Shown: positions 12,142 to 24,778 of the stretch, piece after piece
Numbering within the stretch: the stretch's first letter is position 1
Layout: every line of letters starts with the position of its first letter
Assembly: GCA_018105865.1 (NCBI GenBank)
Contig: CM030840.1
Coordinates: 10,698,294-10,762,293, forward strand
DNA from: Metaphire vulgaris
Taxonomy: Eukaryota; Annelida; Clitellata; Crassiclitellata; Megascolecidae
Reading direction: 5' to 3'
DNA: 64,000 bases
Notes under the pieces: generated by a model
What the model saw: the letters and a program-made list of their open reading frames with translations, nothing else
The model's database searches: none
Told to the model about the DNA's origin: nothing
Translations under genes and position numbers: made by a program

Positions 12142-12587
12142 GTTGAAGCAACATTAGAAAATGTTTCCCGAATTTTAGCAATTTTATCCGAAAAGTGCAT
12201 AAGAAATGTGTCAGGTAAGGAAGGCACAGGAATGTTGTTTGGGAGAGCAGTATTCTTGTCCTTGTGTAGGATTTTATGCAGTGGTTGCCAGAGTGACCGA
12301 GGATTTGAGAAATTGACTCCCTCCTCCGCCCTATCGATTGAGAGGGGGTAGAGGTCGTCGTTGTGGGCGATCGCTGAGGTCGACGCTTTCCTTCTGTCGT
12401 CTCATTTACAGAAAACGCGTTGTAAAGCGAAGCGAAAAGAGAGAATTTTTAAAAATAAATTATCAAAGCTATTTTCTTCCATCAGATTGGTTTGGACATT
12501 TGAGAAGCTGAATTGGCGAAACGCTTAGGAATACCAAAGCAGAAAGCTGCGTCTAGTCACATAACACCGAAGTTTAAACAAATTCAG

Positions 12588-13280
<693 letters not shown>

Positions 13281-13454
13281 AATCGTTTTTGGTGGTACTC
13301 TGATCTATGATTCCGTCTTGGTTTAATTTTGAGAACAAATCCCATTTTCTTATGTCTAAGTTTATTTCTTTTGTGTGCTTTAGAGATTATAGAGTACAAG
13401 CTTGTAAGAGCGCAAAAACAAACTAAAAAACCAAAATCGGAAAAGCGTTTGATA

Positions 13455-13637
13455 CAGTGGCGGCTCTAGGATTTGGCAAGTGGGGGGCCGTTGGAATGGC
13501 AACTTCTAATCATGGGAGCAACCATTTGTTGTTTAATGTATGTAGCATTAAGTATAGGGTCCCAACAGGGGGCCACTGGGGGCCAGGCACTCAATAGGGG
13601 GCACGGGCCCCCTGGTCCCCCGGTGGAGCCGCCACTG
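13455..13637. mobile_element. CAGTGGCGGCTCTAGG MITE
   Basis: CAGTGGCGGCTC and GAGCCGCCACTG are inverted ends; the flanks GTTTGATA and GTTTGGTA match at 7 of 8. Its interior (CAACAGGGGGCCACTGGGG) also occurs in 32178-32349, so the two are one family. Confidence 0.8.
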
Positions 13638-13961
13638 GTTTGGTATTTCGTGAAGTTGGTCTTTTCTTCTCTTTCATTCTCTTCTTGCTTTTTGGGTCCA
13701 TGTTTTGAGCGCAATTTTGCAAATGAATTTGGACATTAAGACTTACGCCCACGCGATACAATTCGAGGAAAATTTGATCCAAACGCGCTTCCTACGGCGC
13801 AAGAGCAGAGCAAAGACGATCAAGCTAACCGTGAGAAATATTAAACAGCAAAGTCCAGTTGGTTGCATTATTTTGAACAGCGAGATAGCATTTGTGAAAG
13901 CAACTCCTCAATGGTTCTTAAAGCACCTTCACCTAAATAGAGCAAGATATGGATAGAAAAC

Positions 13962-14291
13962 CAGTGGCATAGCCAGGATTTTCGGAAGGAAGGTTTGGTT
14001 TTGACTTTTGACCGTAAGCAACTTTGGAAAATTCTTGACAAGCAAAAAACAGGTCATCCTATCTACGTATCCTATGTCTTTCCTTCTAAAAATCTTTCAG
14101 ATGCTTACAAGCAAAAAGGTGTCAAGTCTATGGCGCTCACAACATTTTGGTCAGTAGCTCCAAGGGGGTTTGACCCTCAAAACCGCGTCCAAAAATAAAA
14201 ATGCACGGAAACTCATTGAAAAAAATTTTCGTCGGCGCCCAAGGGGGGTTTTAAGTTTTTAACACCAAAAGCCCCCTTGGCAACGCCACTG
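13962..14291. mobile_element. CAGTGGCATAGCC MITE
   Basis: CAGTGGCATAGCCAGG pairs with GGCAACGCCACTG. The flanks TAGAAAAC and TCGAAAAC match at 7 of 8. It contains GACAAGCAAAAAACAGGTCATC. Confidence 0.75.
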
Positions 14292-14299
14292 TCGAAAAC

Positions 14300-15555
14300 T
14301 ACAACTATAACCTAACAGCATTCTAAATAGGCCATATTGCTGAAAGAAAATCTCTGAATTATGCTACGAATCCTGAGACAAATAGCAAAATGATTTTTTT
14401 AGCATCCACTATCATTACAATTAATTATTATTATTAGGCCTATTACAGGTACTATCATATCAAAATGTCAATCAGGTCTCTCTTTTATTGTCAAGAATGT
14501 TTAAAGTAAGCAGGAGATCGATCGATTGTTAATAGAAAACATCTGGTCCCATGCTTAGTTGTCTTTGTAGAATTGCTGGTTAAGCTAGTGTATGGCTGTT
14601 TTTTCTTAAAAAAATATTAGACACAGTATAAGTCTTAATCAATGTTAAATTCGCGAAACACCGCCGAAGCATTCGCATTAGATGAATATAAAATTCACAG
14701 AAGAAGAAATTTGGGGGACCTCGGTTACCATCGCAACCAAAGGAAACCAACCCCTAAAGTGGGCCTCGACATCTCAGCATTTGTACAGTTGCTGATTTCT
14801 ATCGAATGTCTCCTGATCAATTCACATAAATCAGTTCGAAATAAATAATCATATATATATACACGGAGAACATGCAGACGGAATGGAGCGGCATCTGTCT
14901 GGTCAGTTCCAGAATTCATTTCTTTGTCCGAAATCGTCGAAAGTGTCGGTTGTAGCAGCGATTCAATGAACAGCAGAAGACCGAACAAAGACGACGGTGT
15001 CGCGACACGCAGTCGATCAACGATGATGCCTTCCGTCTATAGATAGAGTGCGATGCGTTCGAGACATTCTAAGCGCCGCTACTGCGAATATGTTGTCATC
15101 CGAGTCCCTCAAAATGGAAGACATACGATGACGTGTAGAAATTCACGAGAGACACGATTGCTTCCTTCTTTACACTTCATTGCAAATCTTCCCATATCTG
15201 TTTTCACATGTTTGCACACGGAACGCCAACTAGCGTAGCTGTCAGAAACGAATGAAAATTCATGCAACGATACAAGTAGACAGACAGACAGACTGACACG
15301 CATACAGACAGTCAGACTATCTCACAGGCAGGCAGACAGACAGAAGTTGAATGAAAAAATAGCGTGAAAGTCAAAATGTATGGAATTGAATTCTTCGGGA
15401 GACGTGACCTCGGGTTGTTTGTCATATCTTCACAATGCTTGACGTTCAAAGACACTCGAGCCACCAGAACTGCACTAAAAGGTTTCAAAAATCTGCGTTG
15501 AACAACAGCCACAAGTCAATCTACTTATTATCTCCTCCGTTACTCAAGTTCTCTG
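14300..15555. other. Unassigned sequence
   Basis: Short frames on both strands, none with a known motif. CAGA-rich stretches occur at about 15278-15345. Confidence 0.5.
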
Positions 15556-15559
15556 CCTC

Positions 15560-15737
15560 TCTACATCCTCTTCTCCTCTGTCTCTCTGTCAGCCTGTCTT
15601 TGTTTGAATGTTTATCTGTCTCTGTCTGTCTGTCTCTTTCTTTTTTCTGTCTATCTGTCTCTGTCTGACTCTGTCTCTGTCTCTGTCTGTTTCTGTCTCT
15701 GTCTCTGTCTCTGTCTCTGTCTCTGTCTCTGTCTCTG

Positions 15738-15817
<80 letters not shown>
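15560..15817. repeat. CT/TCTCTG tract ending in TA tract
   Basis: TCTGTC and TCTCTG units, then pure CT, then TA at 15783-15817. Confidence 0.95.
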
Positions 15818-15818
<1 letters not shown>

Positions 15819-16544
15819 CCTTGTGCTGAAGAGGATGAATGAAGGCAGATGACCTCAAAAGACGCTTCGTGTGGAACATTTGAACGATCGCTCATTTGAT
15901 TCAAACATTTTGTTAGAAACTTGTTGTCAAGAACATAATCAATCAACTTCTGTGGCTCCGCATTATCATGATGCCTAGGACATTAGCTGATTGCGCACCG
16001 TCGCTGAATTAGAGCCAGGCCAAGAAAAGAGAGTCAGTCCAGATACGACGGGGATATATCTACGGCGGATAGACCGAGCCAAGCAGATGTCCTATTCCTA
16101 ATATCTCTGTGGGTGCTTGCTACCATTCTGGTTTTCCAATATTTTTTTAGATGAGTCAAAATATTTCCAAGCGCTTTTAGAAACCTGTAGGAGGTTCATT
16201 TGCACATATTTTGTGATCTTTTTTGCTGCAGGAGTTACTAAGCTACGACCATTCTACCGAAGGTACCAGGGCTGTGGAGAACACCCGCTAAACTTTCTTT
16301 TAGCATTGAGTGGGTTTCTTAATTATAATTAATATCTTTAAACATTATAAGAACTCTATGATAGAGCATTCATTAAAAGCAATTTTGGACAATAGCAGTA
16401 AAATTATGGCAACTTTGGCAAGCCAAAACTTAAAGGAAGGCCAAGGCGTATAGCCTACAACAAATATTCAAAGCATACAGGAAGTTCACGAATTGCAATG
16501 CCGAGTGAGATGTGATCGACATAACATGTATTTTACGACAGTTT
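15818..16544. other. No feature seen
   Basis: Single-copy-looking sequence between a simple tract and a MITE. Confidence 0.5.
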
Positions 16545-16552
16545 GCGGTATG

Positions 16553-16807
16553 CAGGGACGTCATTTGGGGGTAGGGCTGATTTTGAGGGAAAAATGTTTT
16601 TTGCCAATGTTTGTGTTAGGCCTATTTAGATTTTACACGCCCTAAAGGAGTGCTTGATGATGTCGAGTAAATTGAAGTAACTACTGTAACTAACCGTAAA
16701 AATTGGCTGACAAGCAAAAAAAGGTCGTCAGCTTTTTCGCAAACTTGTAACTTGTCAGGTCGAAAGTGTTTTGCCCCCCCCTGAAAAACAGTGAAATGAC
16801 GTCTCTG
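16553..16807. mobile_element. CAGGGACGTCATTT MITE, 255 bp
   Basis: CAGGGACGTCATTT and AAATGACGTCTCTG are inverted, with an exact 8-bp duplication GCGGTATG on both sides. It carries GACAAGCAAAAAAAGGTCGTC near 16709. Confidence 0.85.
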
Positions 16808-16815
16808 GCGGTATG

Positions 16816-17415
16816 TGTCATGCATTTATTCGTACATGACTGACATTGAATGTTTGAACTATGAGTATAATAGCAAGGAAACATGTATATTGTCATTTAT
16901 ATACAATTTGCAGCCATAACTGTTTAGAAAATCCTACGGCATGTTCTTTATGCAGCTTGGTTTTTTCTGCCTTAAAATGAACTTTATTTCATTAGGTAAT
17001 TTAGGCTAATTGTTTATGTATATATTAGCTGTTTGCCCGTAAGCATGTCGGAAAGGCCTCGCGTTCTGTCCATCTTCGCTGTTTCGGCGTAAATGTTTAA
17101 AGGACATTATTGATAGAAATAACGCAAGCGTAAGCTCCACCCAGCGTTCTAGCAACCACCAACCAGTCGATTATAAAATCACGTAATCAAGCGTTTCGAT
17201 TATAATATTATCCAATCACGTCGCGTTTCAGCGTTCCGGACAGACATCTATGACCACTGACTACTGTTATTTTGCATAGTTGGACTCAGTAATGCGCTCT
17301 TGCTCCAAACAGCTTTCGACCGAATCATTTCGGCAAGGTTCCAGACAACCACTAAACCACTAACAATCAACAGTAAGTAGGGCCCTATTAAGGCGTACAA
17401 CAAATAGTCAGTTGC

Positions 17416-17449
<34 letters not shown>

Positions 17450-17453
17450 TATA

Positions 17454-17530
<77 letters not shown>

Positions 17531-18310
17531 GACCGTGACCGTACAATTTTATTATTCAGTGGGCTTAAAACGTAACAATCTGAAAATCGATAGATATCTG
17601 TAGGTGGCTATTGGTTAATAACCTGTACAGGGCAACAAAATCAACAGCATGAAATACTGTACCAGATTTGTAGAGCTTGATTGCAGAATCCAAGCTATAT
17701 AAATATACTTAATTTTCAGAGGCTGGGCCGAGGTAGAAGTGGGCGGGTGGCTAACATCCCGTTGCTGGTTATAGACAGTGATGCTGGCAATGAATTCCTA
17801 AGCATTGAAGGCAATATTAGCGTCAATGACAAATCAAGGCCCTACTGAATACGTGGTGGAAAGAAGCGAGGGCCGAGGGACGAGCCTTGCCTTATGATTC
17901 ACTGCATAACTTGGCGTTTATGCTAGAGCGGCTAGGAGACAGATTTCGTAATTAATTCGCTGTTCGATAGGAAGGACTGTCTGACAGGGTTCGAACGTTC
18001 GAACGTGGGAATTTAACTTACTAAGAAATTCTGTAGGCTTACTATCTGGAATTTGTGCAGATTTGACTTTATGATACCAAGAGCATGGAATTGCTAACGG
18101 TGGTTTAAAAATAAACTTTCATTTCCTGACACTTCATGTTATATCCGGAATACTTTAGCTAATTTACGATATGTGCTTCATGACCCAACATGTTTTCTTC
18201 TTGCTGATGTGATCTTGTAGCAACGGATCCATTTGTGATGTATACTGTGCACATTCTAATCTATCGTTTCATCGTTTTTCCTCATTTAGGAGAAAGACAT
18301 TCAAAGTAAA
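16816..18310. other. Upstream region of the neuropeptide gene
   Basis: No coding exon recognised outside the TAA tract. It may hold the promoter and a non-coding first exon; the acceptor-like TTTCCTCATTTAG at about 18277-18290 supports a spliced 5'UTR. Confidence 0.4.
17417..17530. repeat. TAA/TTA triplet tract
   Basis: TAA units switch to TTA units after TTATAATTA, giving a weak inverted structure. Confidence 0.95.
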
Positions 18311-19267
18311 ATGTTTCGAATGAAAATCCTTCCTCTGCTCTTCGTCGTCACCTGCTGTTGGCGATGTTCGTGCAGTTCGGATGCAGTCAACGCTGAAGGA
18401 ATCACCTCCGATGACAGTTCCATCTCTCAACTCTTGAAAGACGAAATGGCCCCAGATGACGGCAGAGATGCCCAACTTCAGCGACTGAGACAGAGACTGG
18501 CAGCAGCAGCAGCCGCCGCCGAAAAAGTAGATCAGGAAGAAGGTGATGAAGATTCCACGGCCGAAGACGACGTCGACTGGAAAGAGGAAGAGAATGGAAT
18601 CGTTGGGGTGGAAGAGGAAAAGAGGAGGTACGCTTTCAGAAGTGACCTCGGAAAGCGGAGATGGAATGGAAAAAACGATCAAGTGGAAGAGGAAAAGCGG
18701 AGGTACGCTTTCAGAAGTGACCTTGGGAAACGTGAAGGGAATGGAAACGATCAAGTGGAAGAGGAAAAGCGGAGGTACGCTTTCAGAAGTGACCTTGGGA
18801 AACGAGAAGGGTATGGAAACGATCAAGTGGAAGAGGAAAAGCGGAGGTACGCTTTCAGAAGTGACCTTGGGAAACGAGAAGGGAATGGAAACGATCAAGT
18901 GGAAGAGGAAAAGCGGAAGTACGCTTTCAGAAGTGATCTTGGAAAGCGTCTTCACAACATCGACAGCGACCAGGACTCCGACATCGAAAAGAGAAGACAA
19001 CAAAGATTCAAGTCCGATTTGGGAAAGAGATACAAGTTCCGTAGCGATCTTGGCAAACGACTACAATATGCCGAAATCGAGAATGAGTTCGAACCGAAAG
19101 GAGAAAACGGAGACGAACAGGGAATACCACTGAAGATGGAATCTGAAAAAAGACCGACATTCAGAACAGACCTGGGAAAGAGAAATCGTTTCGAAGAAGC
19201 GACTCGGAGGGTCTACGGAAGAGCCAACCTCGAAAAGCGACGCATGTTCAGAAGCGATCTCGGATAA
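18311..19267 (+). CDS. Neuropeptide precursor with repeated FRSDL-amide peptides
   Basis: The 318-residue product is a secreted prohormone. Seen: a hydrophobic N-terminal signal (MKILPLLFVVTCC region, residues 4-23; Met1 or Met4 could start), an acidic spacer with an eight-alanine run (about 64-71), then peptide units ending in Gly-Lys-Arg. There are five YAFRSDL-GKR copies and single copies ending RFKSDL-GKR, YKFRSDL-GKR and PTFRTDL-GKR. A last MFRSDL-G is followed directly by the stop, so its glycine can amidate without KR cleavage. One copy, VYGRANLEKR, lacks the glycine. Acidic linkers (DQVEEE) separate the peptides. Known: KR sites are cut by prohormone convertases and Gly is converted to a C-terminal amide. 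Inferred: nine -SDL/-TDL-amide peptides act on a GPCR. They recall the DLamide group of annelids, but that is from memory. An acceptor-like CATTTAG 20 bases upstream suggests a separate 5'UTR exon. Confidence 0.88.
   Translation: MFRMKILPLLFVVTCCWRCSCSSDAVNAEGITSDDSSISQLLKDEMAPDDGRDAQLQRLRQRLAAAAAAAEKVDQEEGDEDSTAEDDVDWKEEENGIVGVEEEKRRYAFRSDLGKRRWNGKNDQVEEEKRRYAFRSDLGKREGNGNDQVEEEKRRYAFRSDLGKREGYGNDQVEEEKRRYAFRSDLGKREGNGNDQVEEEKRKYAFRSDLGKRLHNIDSDQDSDIEKRRQQRFKSDLGKRYKFRSDLGKRLQYAEIENEFEPKGENGDEQGIPLKMESEKRPTFRTDLGKRNRFEEATRRVYGRANLEKRRMFRSDLG
18677..18964 (+). repeat. 72-bp in-frame tandem repeat in the neuropeptide gene
   Basis: A 24-codon unit starting at GATCAAGTGGAAGAGG begins at 18677, 18749, 18821 and 18893. 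Copies are almost identical at the DNA level, including third positions. This indicates recent duplication or gene conversion. Each unit encodes linker plus one mature peptide. Confidence 0.9.
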
Positions 19268-19930
19268 GACAGAGGTGGCGTCGCTGCGGTTGCCTCAGAA
19301 ATCGATCTCTAAGAACTATCGTAGAATTTACTTATGTCCTCTACTGTAGAACGTCTAGATAATAGTGCGCAATATCTTGTAGGCATAAAAATGATACACG
19401 AAATGTAATCTCTGCGTTGCATGATTTAAATATAATATTTTGATGCAATCAGATATAAATGACATTAAATTATAATATTACGCATTTGTTATTATTATCA
19501 TTAATATTATTAACTTAATCTACAGTGCATTTGCCACGAGCAACACGATTTCAAAGAATCATTTAAATGATTTTACTGCTGACGTTCAGTTAACTTGGCT
19601 CCAAATTATACCTTTAAGTTTAAAAGAACAATTTGTAACTTTCAAGAATTCGTTATATCAAAATGCCATTTGAGATCTCAGAACTTATCTTATATGCTAA
19701 ATTTTCATCTCGTGTTCTTAGAAGTTGCTATTAAGCAAATACTAGAAATTGTAAGAAGCTGATCGTGAGAAGTCTTAAATGCTATCAATGTCTTTATCCG
19801 ATTCTTCATTTATATCTTAAATGCAATCGTGCAGGTACGCATTTTACGACTGCGGCTTCACGAACAGAAGCAAATTAAACGTAATGTATTTTTCATATAC
19901 GTGCACATATACATTATATATATATATTAC
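19268..19930 (+). other. Probable 3'UTR of the neuropeptide gene and beyond
   Basis: AT-rich sequence. No canonical AATAAA was seen in the first 200 bases; AATATA variants occur near 19428. Confidence 0.35.
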
Positions 19931-19933
19931 AAT

Positions 19934-19979
<46 letters not shown>

Positions 19980-20278
19980 TCATCATCGTCACCAACATCA
20001 TAATCATCATCATAGTTGCTTTCTGTCAGCTCATTAGCATGAAACTTTTCCATTTATATCTTTTCCCGTTGATAGTCTCTTTCCATCGATTCCTGATATC
20101 TGGTATCTTTCAAAGTCTTCTTTGATGTTATCCGTCCACTTTTTCCTGGGCCCTCCTCTTCCTCTCTACTTTTTCATTTCCTGTACAGGTATATTTATTC
20201 CTCCGGTATATTTCAGTGTTCTTACGTTCCAGCAACCTACTCCTATATACAGCTGTAGATACATTATATATATGTGTG

Positions 20279-20311
<33 letters not shown>
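19930..20311. repeat. CA, TA and GT dinucleotide tracts
   Basis: CA then TA at about 19934-19975, and GT at about 20273-20311, with ordinary sequence between. Confidence 0.9.
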
Positions 20312-20312
<1 letters not shown>

Positions 20313-20934
20313 TACCGCAAACAATGACAGTAGCATACAGATCATTAGCACAACAAATACTAAGAAATCCGAAGCTAAAAAAATCATCGGCAAACTACTA
20401 ATGACTACTTATATTAAGCAGACTCAACAATAGCATGGAAACAGTTTAAGGAACAATTTGATTGTATTCATAATGCATTGTTGCATGCATTCAAAGCATA
20501 CAAGAACTTTACTGAGGCATATTTAGGCAAGAAATAATTTATAGAGAAAGTTGCCTTTCCAGAAAGTCATGAGGTTTAATGCTTTATTTGGCTGTTAATT
20601 CAAGAAGGCATTTAGCCTTTCTGACAAACCTAAAAATAAAGAAGAGATAGATTTGCAACTCAAAGAGTTAGCTGAGCTCAGAGTCAGAGCTGGTAGGATT
20701 GACAGACTCCAAGGCATATAATGGAAATAATGGAATGGTCTGCAGTGGAAACCTAAGAGAAGAAATAGGCCTAGTGAACGTTCAAAGAACTTACAACATC
20801 TACTGTTCAATAAACTAAATGAGTTAATGAGTTTTAGCTTCTTTTCATGCACTCATGACTCGTCGAAATTCCTTAGTTGCTGTCAAAACAGTGCCCAGAA
20901 AGTTTCACGTTGTCGGCATAATTACTAATTAGCA

Positions 20935-21336
20935 CAGTGATGGGCACAAATTTGTATCCGAGGGCCGCAAAAGTGTCTGTGACGAAAACCGGGGGCTGCA
21001 CAAAATTTTTCGCCATTTAAAATTTTTAAGTAGTCTCCAAAACGACTTTAACATAGCGTATTACTGTGCAGCATAAGTAAATTATTAATAAGCCAAGACT
21101 GTCAAGTCGAAGAAAAGTTATTAAATATTAAAAGCATTATTTCTAGTTAACGATCAAGTGCAAAGTGTAAATCCAATTTGAATGCTGAATTTTCCAATAA
21201 GGCGTTGTCAAATGTTAAAACTGTTTCATATGTTTTAGAGGGCTGCGCATTAGTGCAATATTTCTTGATGTCGGGGTCGCACAAAAAGGGCTTCGAGGGC
21301 CGCATTCGGCCCGCGGCCTCACTTTACCCATCCCTG
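20935..21336. mobile_element. hAT MITE, CAGTGATGGGCA ends
   Basis: CAGTGATGGGCA pairs with TACCCATCCCTG. There is an exact 8-bp duplication AATTAGCA. GGGCCGCAAAAG and GGGCCGCATTCGGCCCGCGG lie near the ends, as is common in this hAT group. Confidence 0.85.
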
Positions 21337-22009
21337 AATTAGCACCAGGTAACTGAAACAGATTCCAGTCTACAATTTCTAAAACTCTTTCACTCTCTCT
21401 TTCTCGCTCTCACTCTCGCTCTCTCTCTCCGCTTTCTGCATCAGCAACTCTCTAAATCGATTCTGCCATTCTACGCCGACACAGCCACAAGTTAAATCGC
21501 ATCTACTGCTGGTTCAGAATTCTTCTGGGTCTTTTAAATTCCAAACAAGAAGCGCGTCGTCTATTCGAGAAAGACCGTTGAATTTTGACTTCGTGAATTG
21601 AATGTCTGGTCTGCTGAGACGAGCTTTTGCAACACGCCGCAGGCCTAACTTCCGTTATATTTCACTTGACTTAGTAAGTAAGAGCAAACACAAGCGATCG
21701 CCCCGAGGACACAGGTGTCTGACTACTGGAGTAAGGGACTGGAGAAAGGAATGGAGACTGATTGGAAAAATAAGACAGGAGGAAAACAGCAGAAGAAGAC
21801 AGAAAAAGAGACGAGCGAACAGACGCTAAAGAATTCGCTCTCTGCCCTGATCCGTTCGATAATATAAATTGAGGTCGGCGACATTTTCAGGCAGCGTCCT
21901 CGTTAGAATTCATTCAGCTGATCTCCGGCTGTCGCCGCAGTTATTTGAAGAAAACACCTCCCTTTCCCTCCCCTCTCTCTATCCCTGTCTCTCTGATTGT
22001 CTCTCCTCA

Positions 22010-22351
<342 letters not shown>

Positions 22352-24300
22352 TGACTCTGTCTCTCTTTGTCTCTCTTTGTGTGTGTGTCTCTCTCTCTTC
22401 GATCGTCGAATAGTCACTTGTCATAATAGCAGCTGCATTCAAATAACTGCGTTTACGAGGAAGAGGAGAAGAAGGGTGAGGATGAGGAGAAGAAGGAGGA
22501 GGAGGAGAAGAATGACAGATCCTCGTTTTCGTAATTAAAACAGAAAGACGACAAAGACGATTTCACTGAATCGTTAACAAGTCAGACGTCAGAATAACAT
22601 ATTCCGACCGAATGACCGATTGCAAATCGGTCTCATTAGGCAGCGACGACGACGGGGCAGCGGCCGGCTGGAGGGGGCAGGGGGACAGACGAGGAGGAGG
22701 AGGCCGGTTGACCGGCGGTCATCGGCGGGAAGAGGCATCGGAGGCGGCTAAAGAGCAGACGGAGAATTCAGAACGGCGACTGTAAATTGACTTATCAATT
22801 TACATCATCCTCAGCATCTGCATCCGAAGTGCATGAGCGCCGCCATCGGTCGGAGTGGGGGAGCACTGAAAGTGACGCCCCGTCTGAATGGGAGTGTTAG
22901 GAGGAAGGGAGTAGCAGCTTCTCCTGCGCGCGAACGAACTCACCCGTCAAATGGTAATACTTGTACTCTGCGTCAGAAGCAATCAACGACTGACTGATGA
23001 TCGTCGTTATACCAGACGGAAAATGAAGATCGGCTCTGATTGGCTCCTGTTGCACGCAATCTCCCTTCCTCCTCCTCCTCCTCCCTCCCCCTCCTCCTCC
23101 CATCCTCCTCCTCCTCCTTCCTTTTCTCTCCGTGTCTTTCACGGCTCTGTTCAGATAAACGATACTCGTAACTTATGACATGCAACCGCAATTGTGTGAC
23201 ATGTATGCATCGATTCCCCCTCCCCCACACAGTTTCCCCGTCCGAGATTTGTGCTTACTTCTCGAGTGAGAACGATTCTGGCGCAATCGTCGCATTGCAT
23301 TTTCATCGATCGGTCAACAAAACGACAGTTTTGCCATTCATCAAAGCAATTATAGAAAGGATAAAATTATAATTATTCAATTGGATTTCAGAGAATATCA
23401 GATGTGCTGCGGCAATTGCAGAGAAGTCTGTAAAAGTCACACAAACATCCGGGAGCTTAGAGCCTTAGACAGACCGTCCGAATGGCCTTAACCCAAAGCT
23501 CTTTGCACATCATTGACGTCAAGACTTGAGGTCTTCCAAGAGTATCGTCACAACTTTTGAAACTTTCTGGGGTTTAACGAGCGATCTTGATAAAATCAAA
23601 ATACGATCCAATGCCTTTAATTAATTATCTATTTGAGAACTATTTACAGATAGTCTGATAGATTAATGAAGCAACATTCGATGCGACTCAACTCAAGTTC
23701 AACAAATATTTGGGGTGATAACTGATAAGCCTATTTCTGGACATTTCGATGGAAAGCGTCGAGGCGTTGGGTAACTACTAAAGACATAAGACAGCAGAGC
23801 CCTAAAAAGCAACGCCTGAGATGGAAAGAAGTCCACACAATAACAACAGTGTTTCTTCCGCTGTGTTATTCGATGCCGCTTGGACGCTCGTCGCCGCAGT
23901 AAACACAGCGAGGTCACATGGCTACTATTAGCATCCATTCTGACAGTTGATTTGTTTGTTACAAAGGCGAAGGCGAAGGAACGGTCTATTGTATGTTTTG
24001 CGTATTTTAGGCATCTACCTATCAGCTGCCAAAGGTCGCAGCAGATAGACTAATGCTGCTGCGCGATGACAGAGACTGAAATGTCGAGTGCAGTGAGAAT
24101 TCCGTGAAACAAGTAAAAGATTAATGAAGACTGAAATAGACCTAATTCACCGCGATTAGGGCTAGGCGTAGTACAAGGTTAAATGGCACCAAATTCAGGA
24201 TCGGTGAAGGTTTTCTCAAATCTAGGGTTATTTTGTTGACTAGGGTTGGCCTAGAAGGTTAAATTTCTCCCGTTTGGGGTTAGGCCTAGACGCTCAGACC
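22352..24300. other. Unassigned GC-mixed sequence
   Basis: GA-rich and CTC-rich stretches (22459-22515, 23066-23122) drive the open frames. No recognised exon. Confidence 0.5.
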
Positions 24301-24308
24301 ATTCGGAC

Positions 24309-24778
24309 CGGGGTTTAATCTATACCGCTTCCGGGGAGAAATTTGCTCTTTCCCCCCGGAAATTTCTAATTCCACCCAGAAATTTTGGCATACTACACAG
24401 TGGCGTAGCAACATCCTCGGGGGCTCGTGGCGAAAAAAAGGGGAAGGGGCCCTTTCCAGAGGAGAAGATCTGACAAATTTGCAAAAATGTTGACGACCTT
24501 TTTTTATTGTTTCGCGAAAAGGTTTACACGACTTGTTTTGCTTGTCGATGTTTTCATCTGACGACTACATCACGAAAAAATTGCTACCGAAATTTTTTTA
24601 CTCGAGTCGGGGGCCCTTTACAGGTCGGGAGTCCTTGCCCCTTGGCATTTGGCCACCTTCTCCATATGGCTGCTAAGCCCTGATACTACATCAACTAACA
24701 GCAGCCCTTTAGCTGACTTTCCCCCGACCTTGTCAGTCCCTCCCCCCACCGGAGTCCAGGAGTCTAGATTACACACTG
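24309..24778. mobile_element. GTTTAATCTAGA-type MITE containing a second MITE
   Basis: It matches 52534-52720 (GAAATTTTGGCATACTACA, ACTAACAGCAGCCC, GAGTCCAGGAGTCTAGATT). The flanks ATTCGGAC and ATTCAGGC are a decayed duplication. It is interrupted at 24398-24682. Confidence 0.75.
24398..24682. mobile_element. CAGTGGCGTAGC MITE nested in 24309-24778
   Basis: It starts CAGTGGCGTAGC, has a diverged right end, and sits between exact copies of ATACTACA (24390-24397 and 24683-24690). Removing it restores the host repeat. It carries two copies of the GACNNCTTTTTT/GCTTGTC motif. Confidence 0.8.

Larger units (their letters stand above)
9930..12310 (-). mobile_element. Degraded CR1/L2-like LINE with two nested TIR elements
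   Basis: Pieces of one element read right to left on minus: about 12310-11733 (pre-RT region, e.g. LPNNIPVPSLPDTFLMHFSDKI), 11732-11214 (RT core NYRPISNLNFLSKILE, LIDLSAAFDTVDHSILL, GVPQGSVLGPLLF), 11152-10820, 10571-10356 (ANALVSSRLDYCNSLLFG) and 10250-10041 (RAFSVAAPKLWNSLP). The FADD-type RT motif is not in an intact frame. TIR elements interrupt it at 10613-10888 and 11955-12141. It is a pseudogene remnant; the CR1/L2 clade is assigned from motif style. Confidence 0.85.

Noticed and set aside
17030..17410. Possible retroelement end starting TATATATTAGCTGTTTGCCC
   Set aside because: No second copy, coding region or target duplication was found in the window.
18269..19003. 244-codon minus frame opposite the neuropeptide gene
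   Set aside because: Its PPLFLFHLIV repeats mirror the 72-bp array. The plus frame has the signal peptide and cleavage sites.
21602..21829. 75-codon basic frame
   Set aside because: No signal, domain or splice context. The Arg/Lys richness follows purine-rich DNA.
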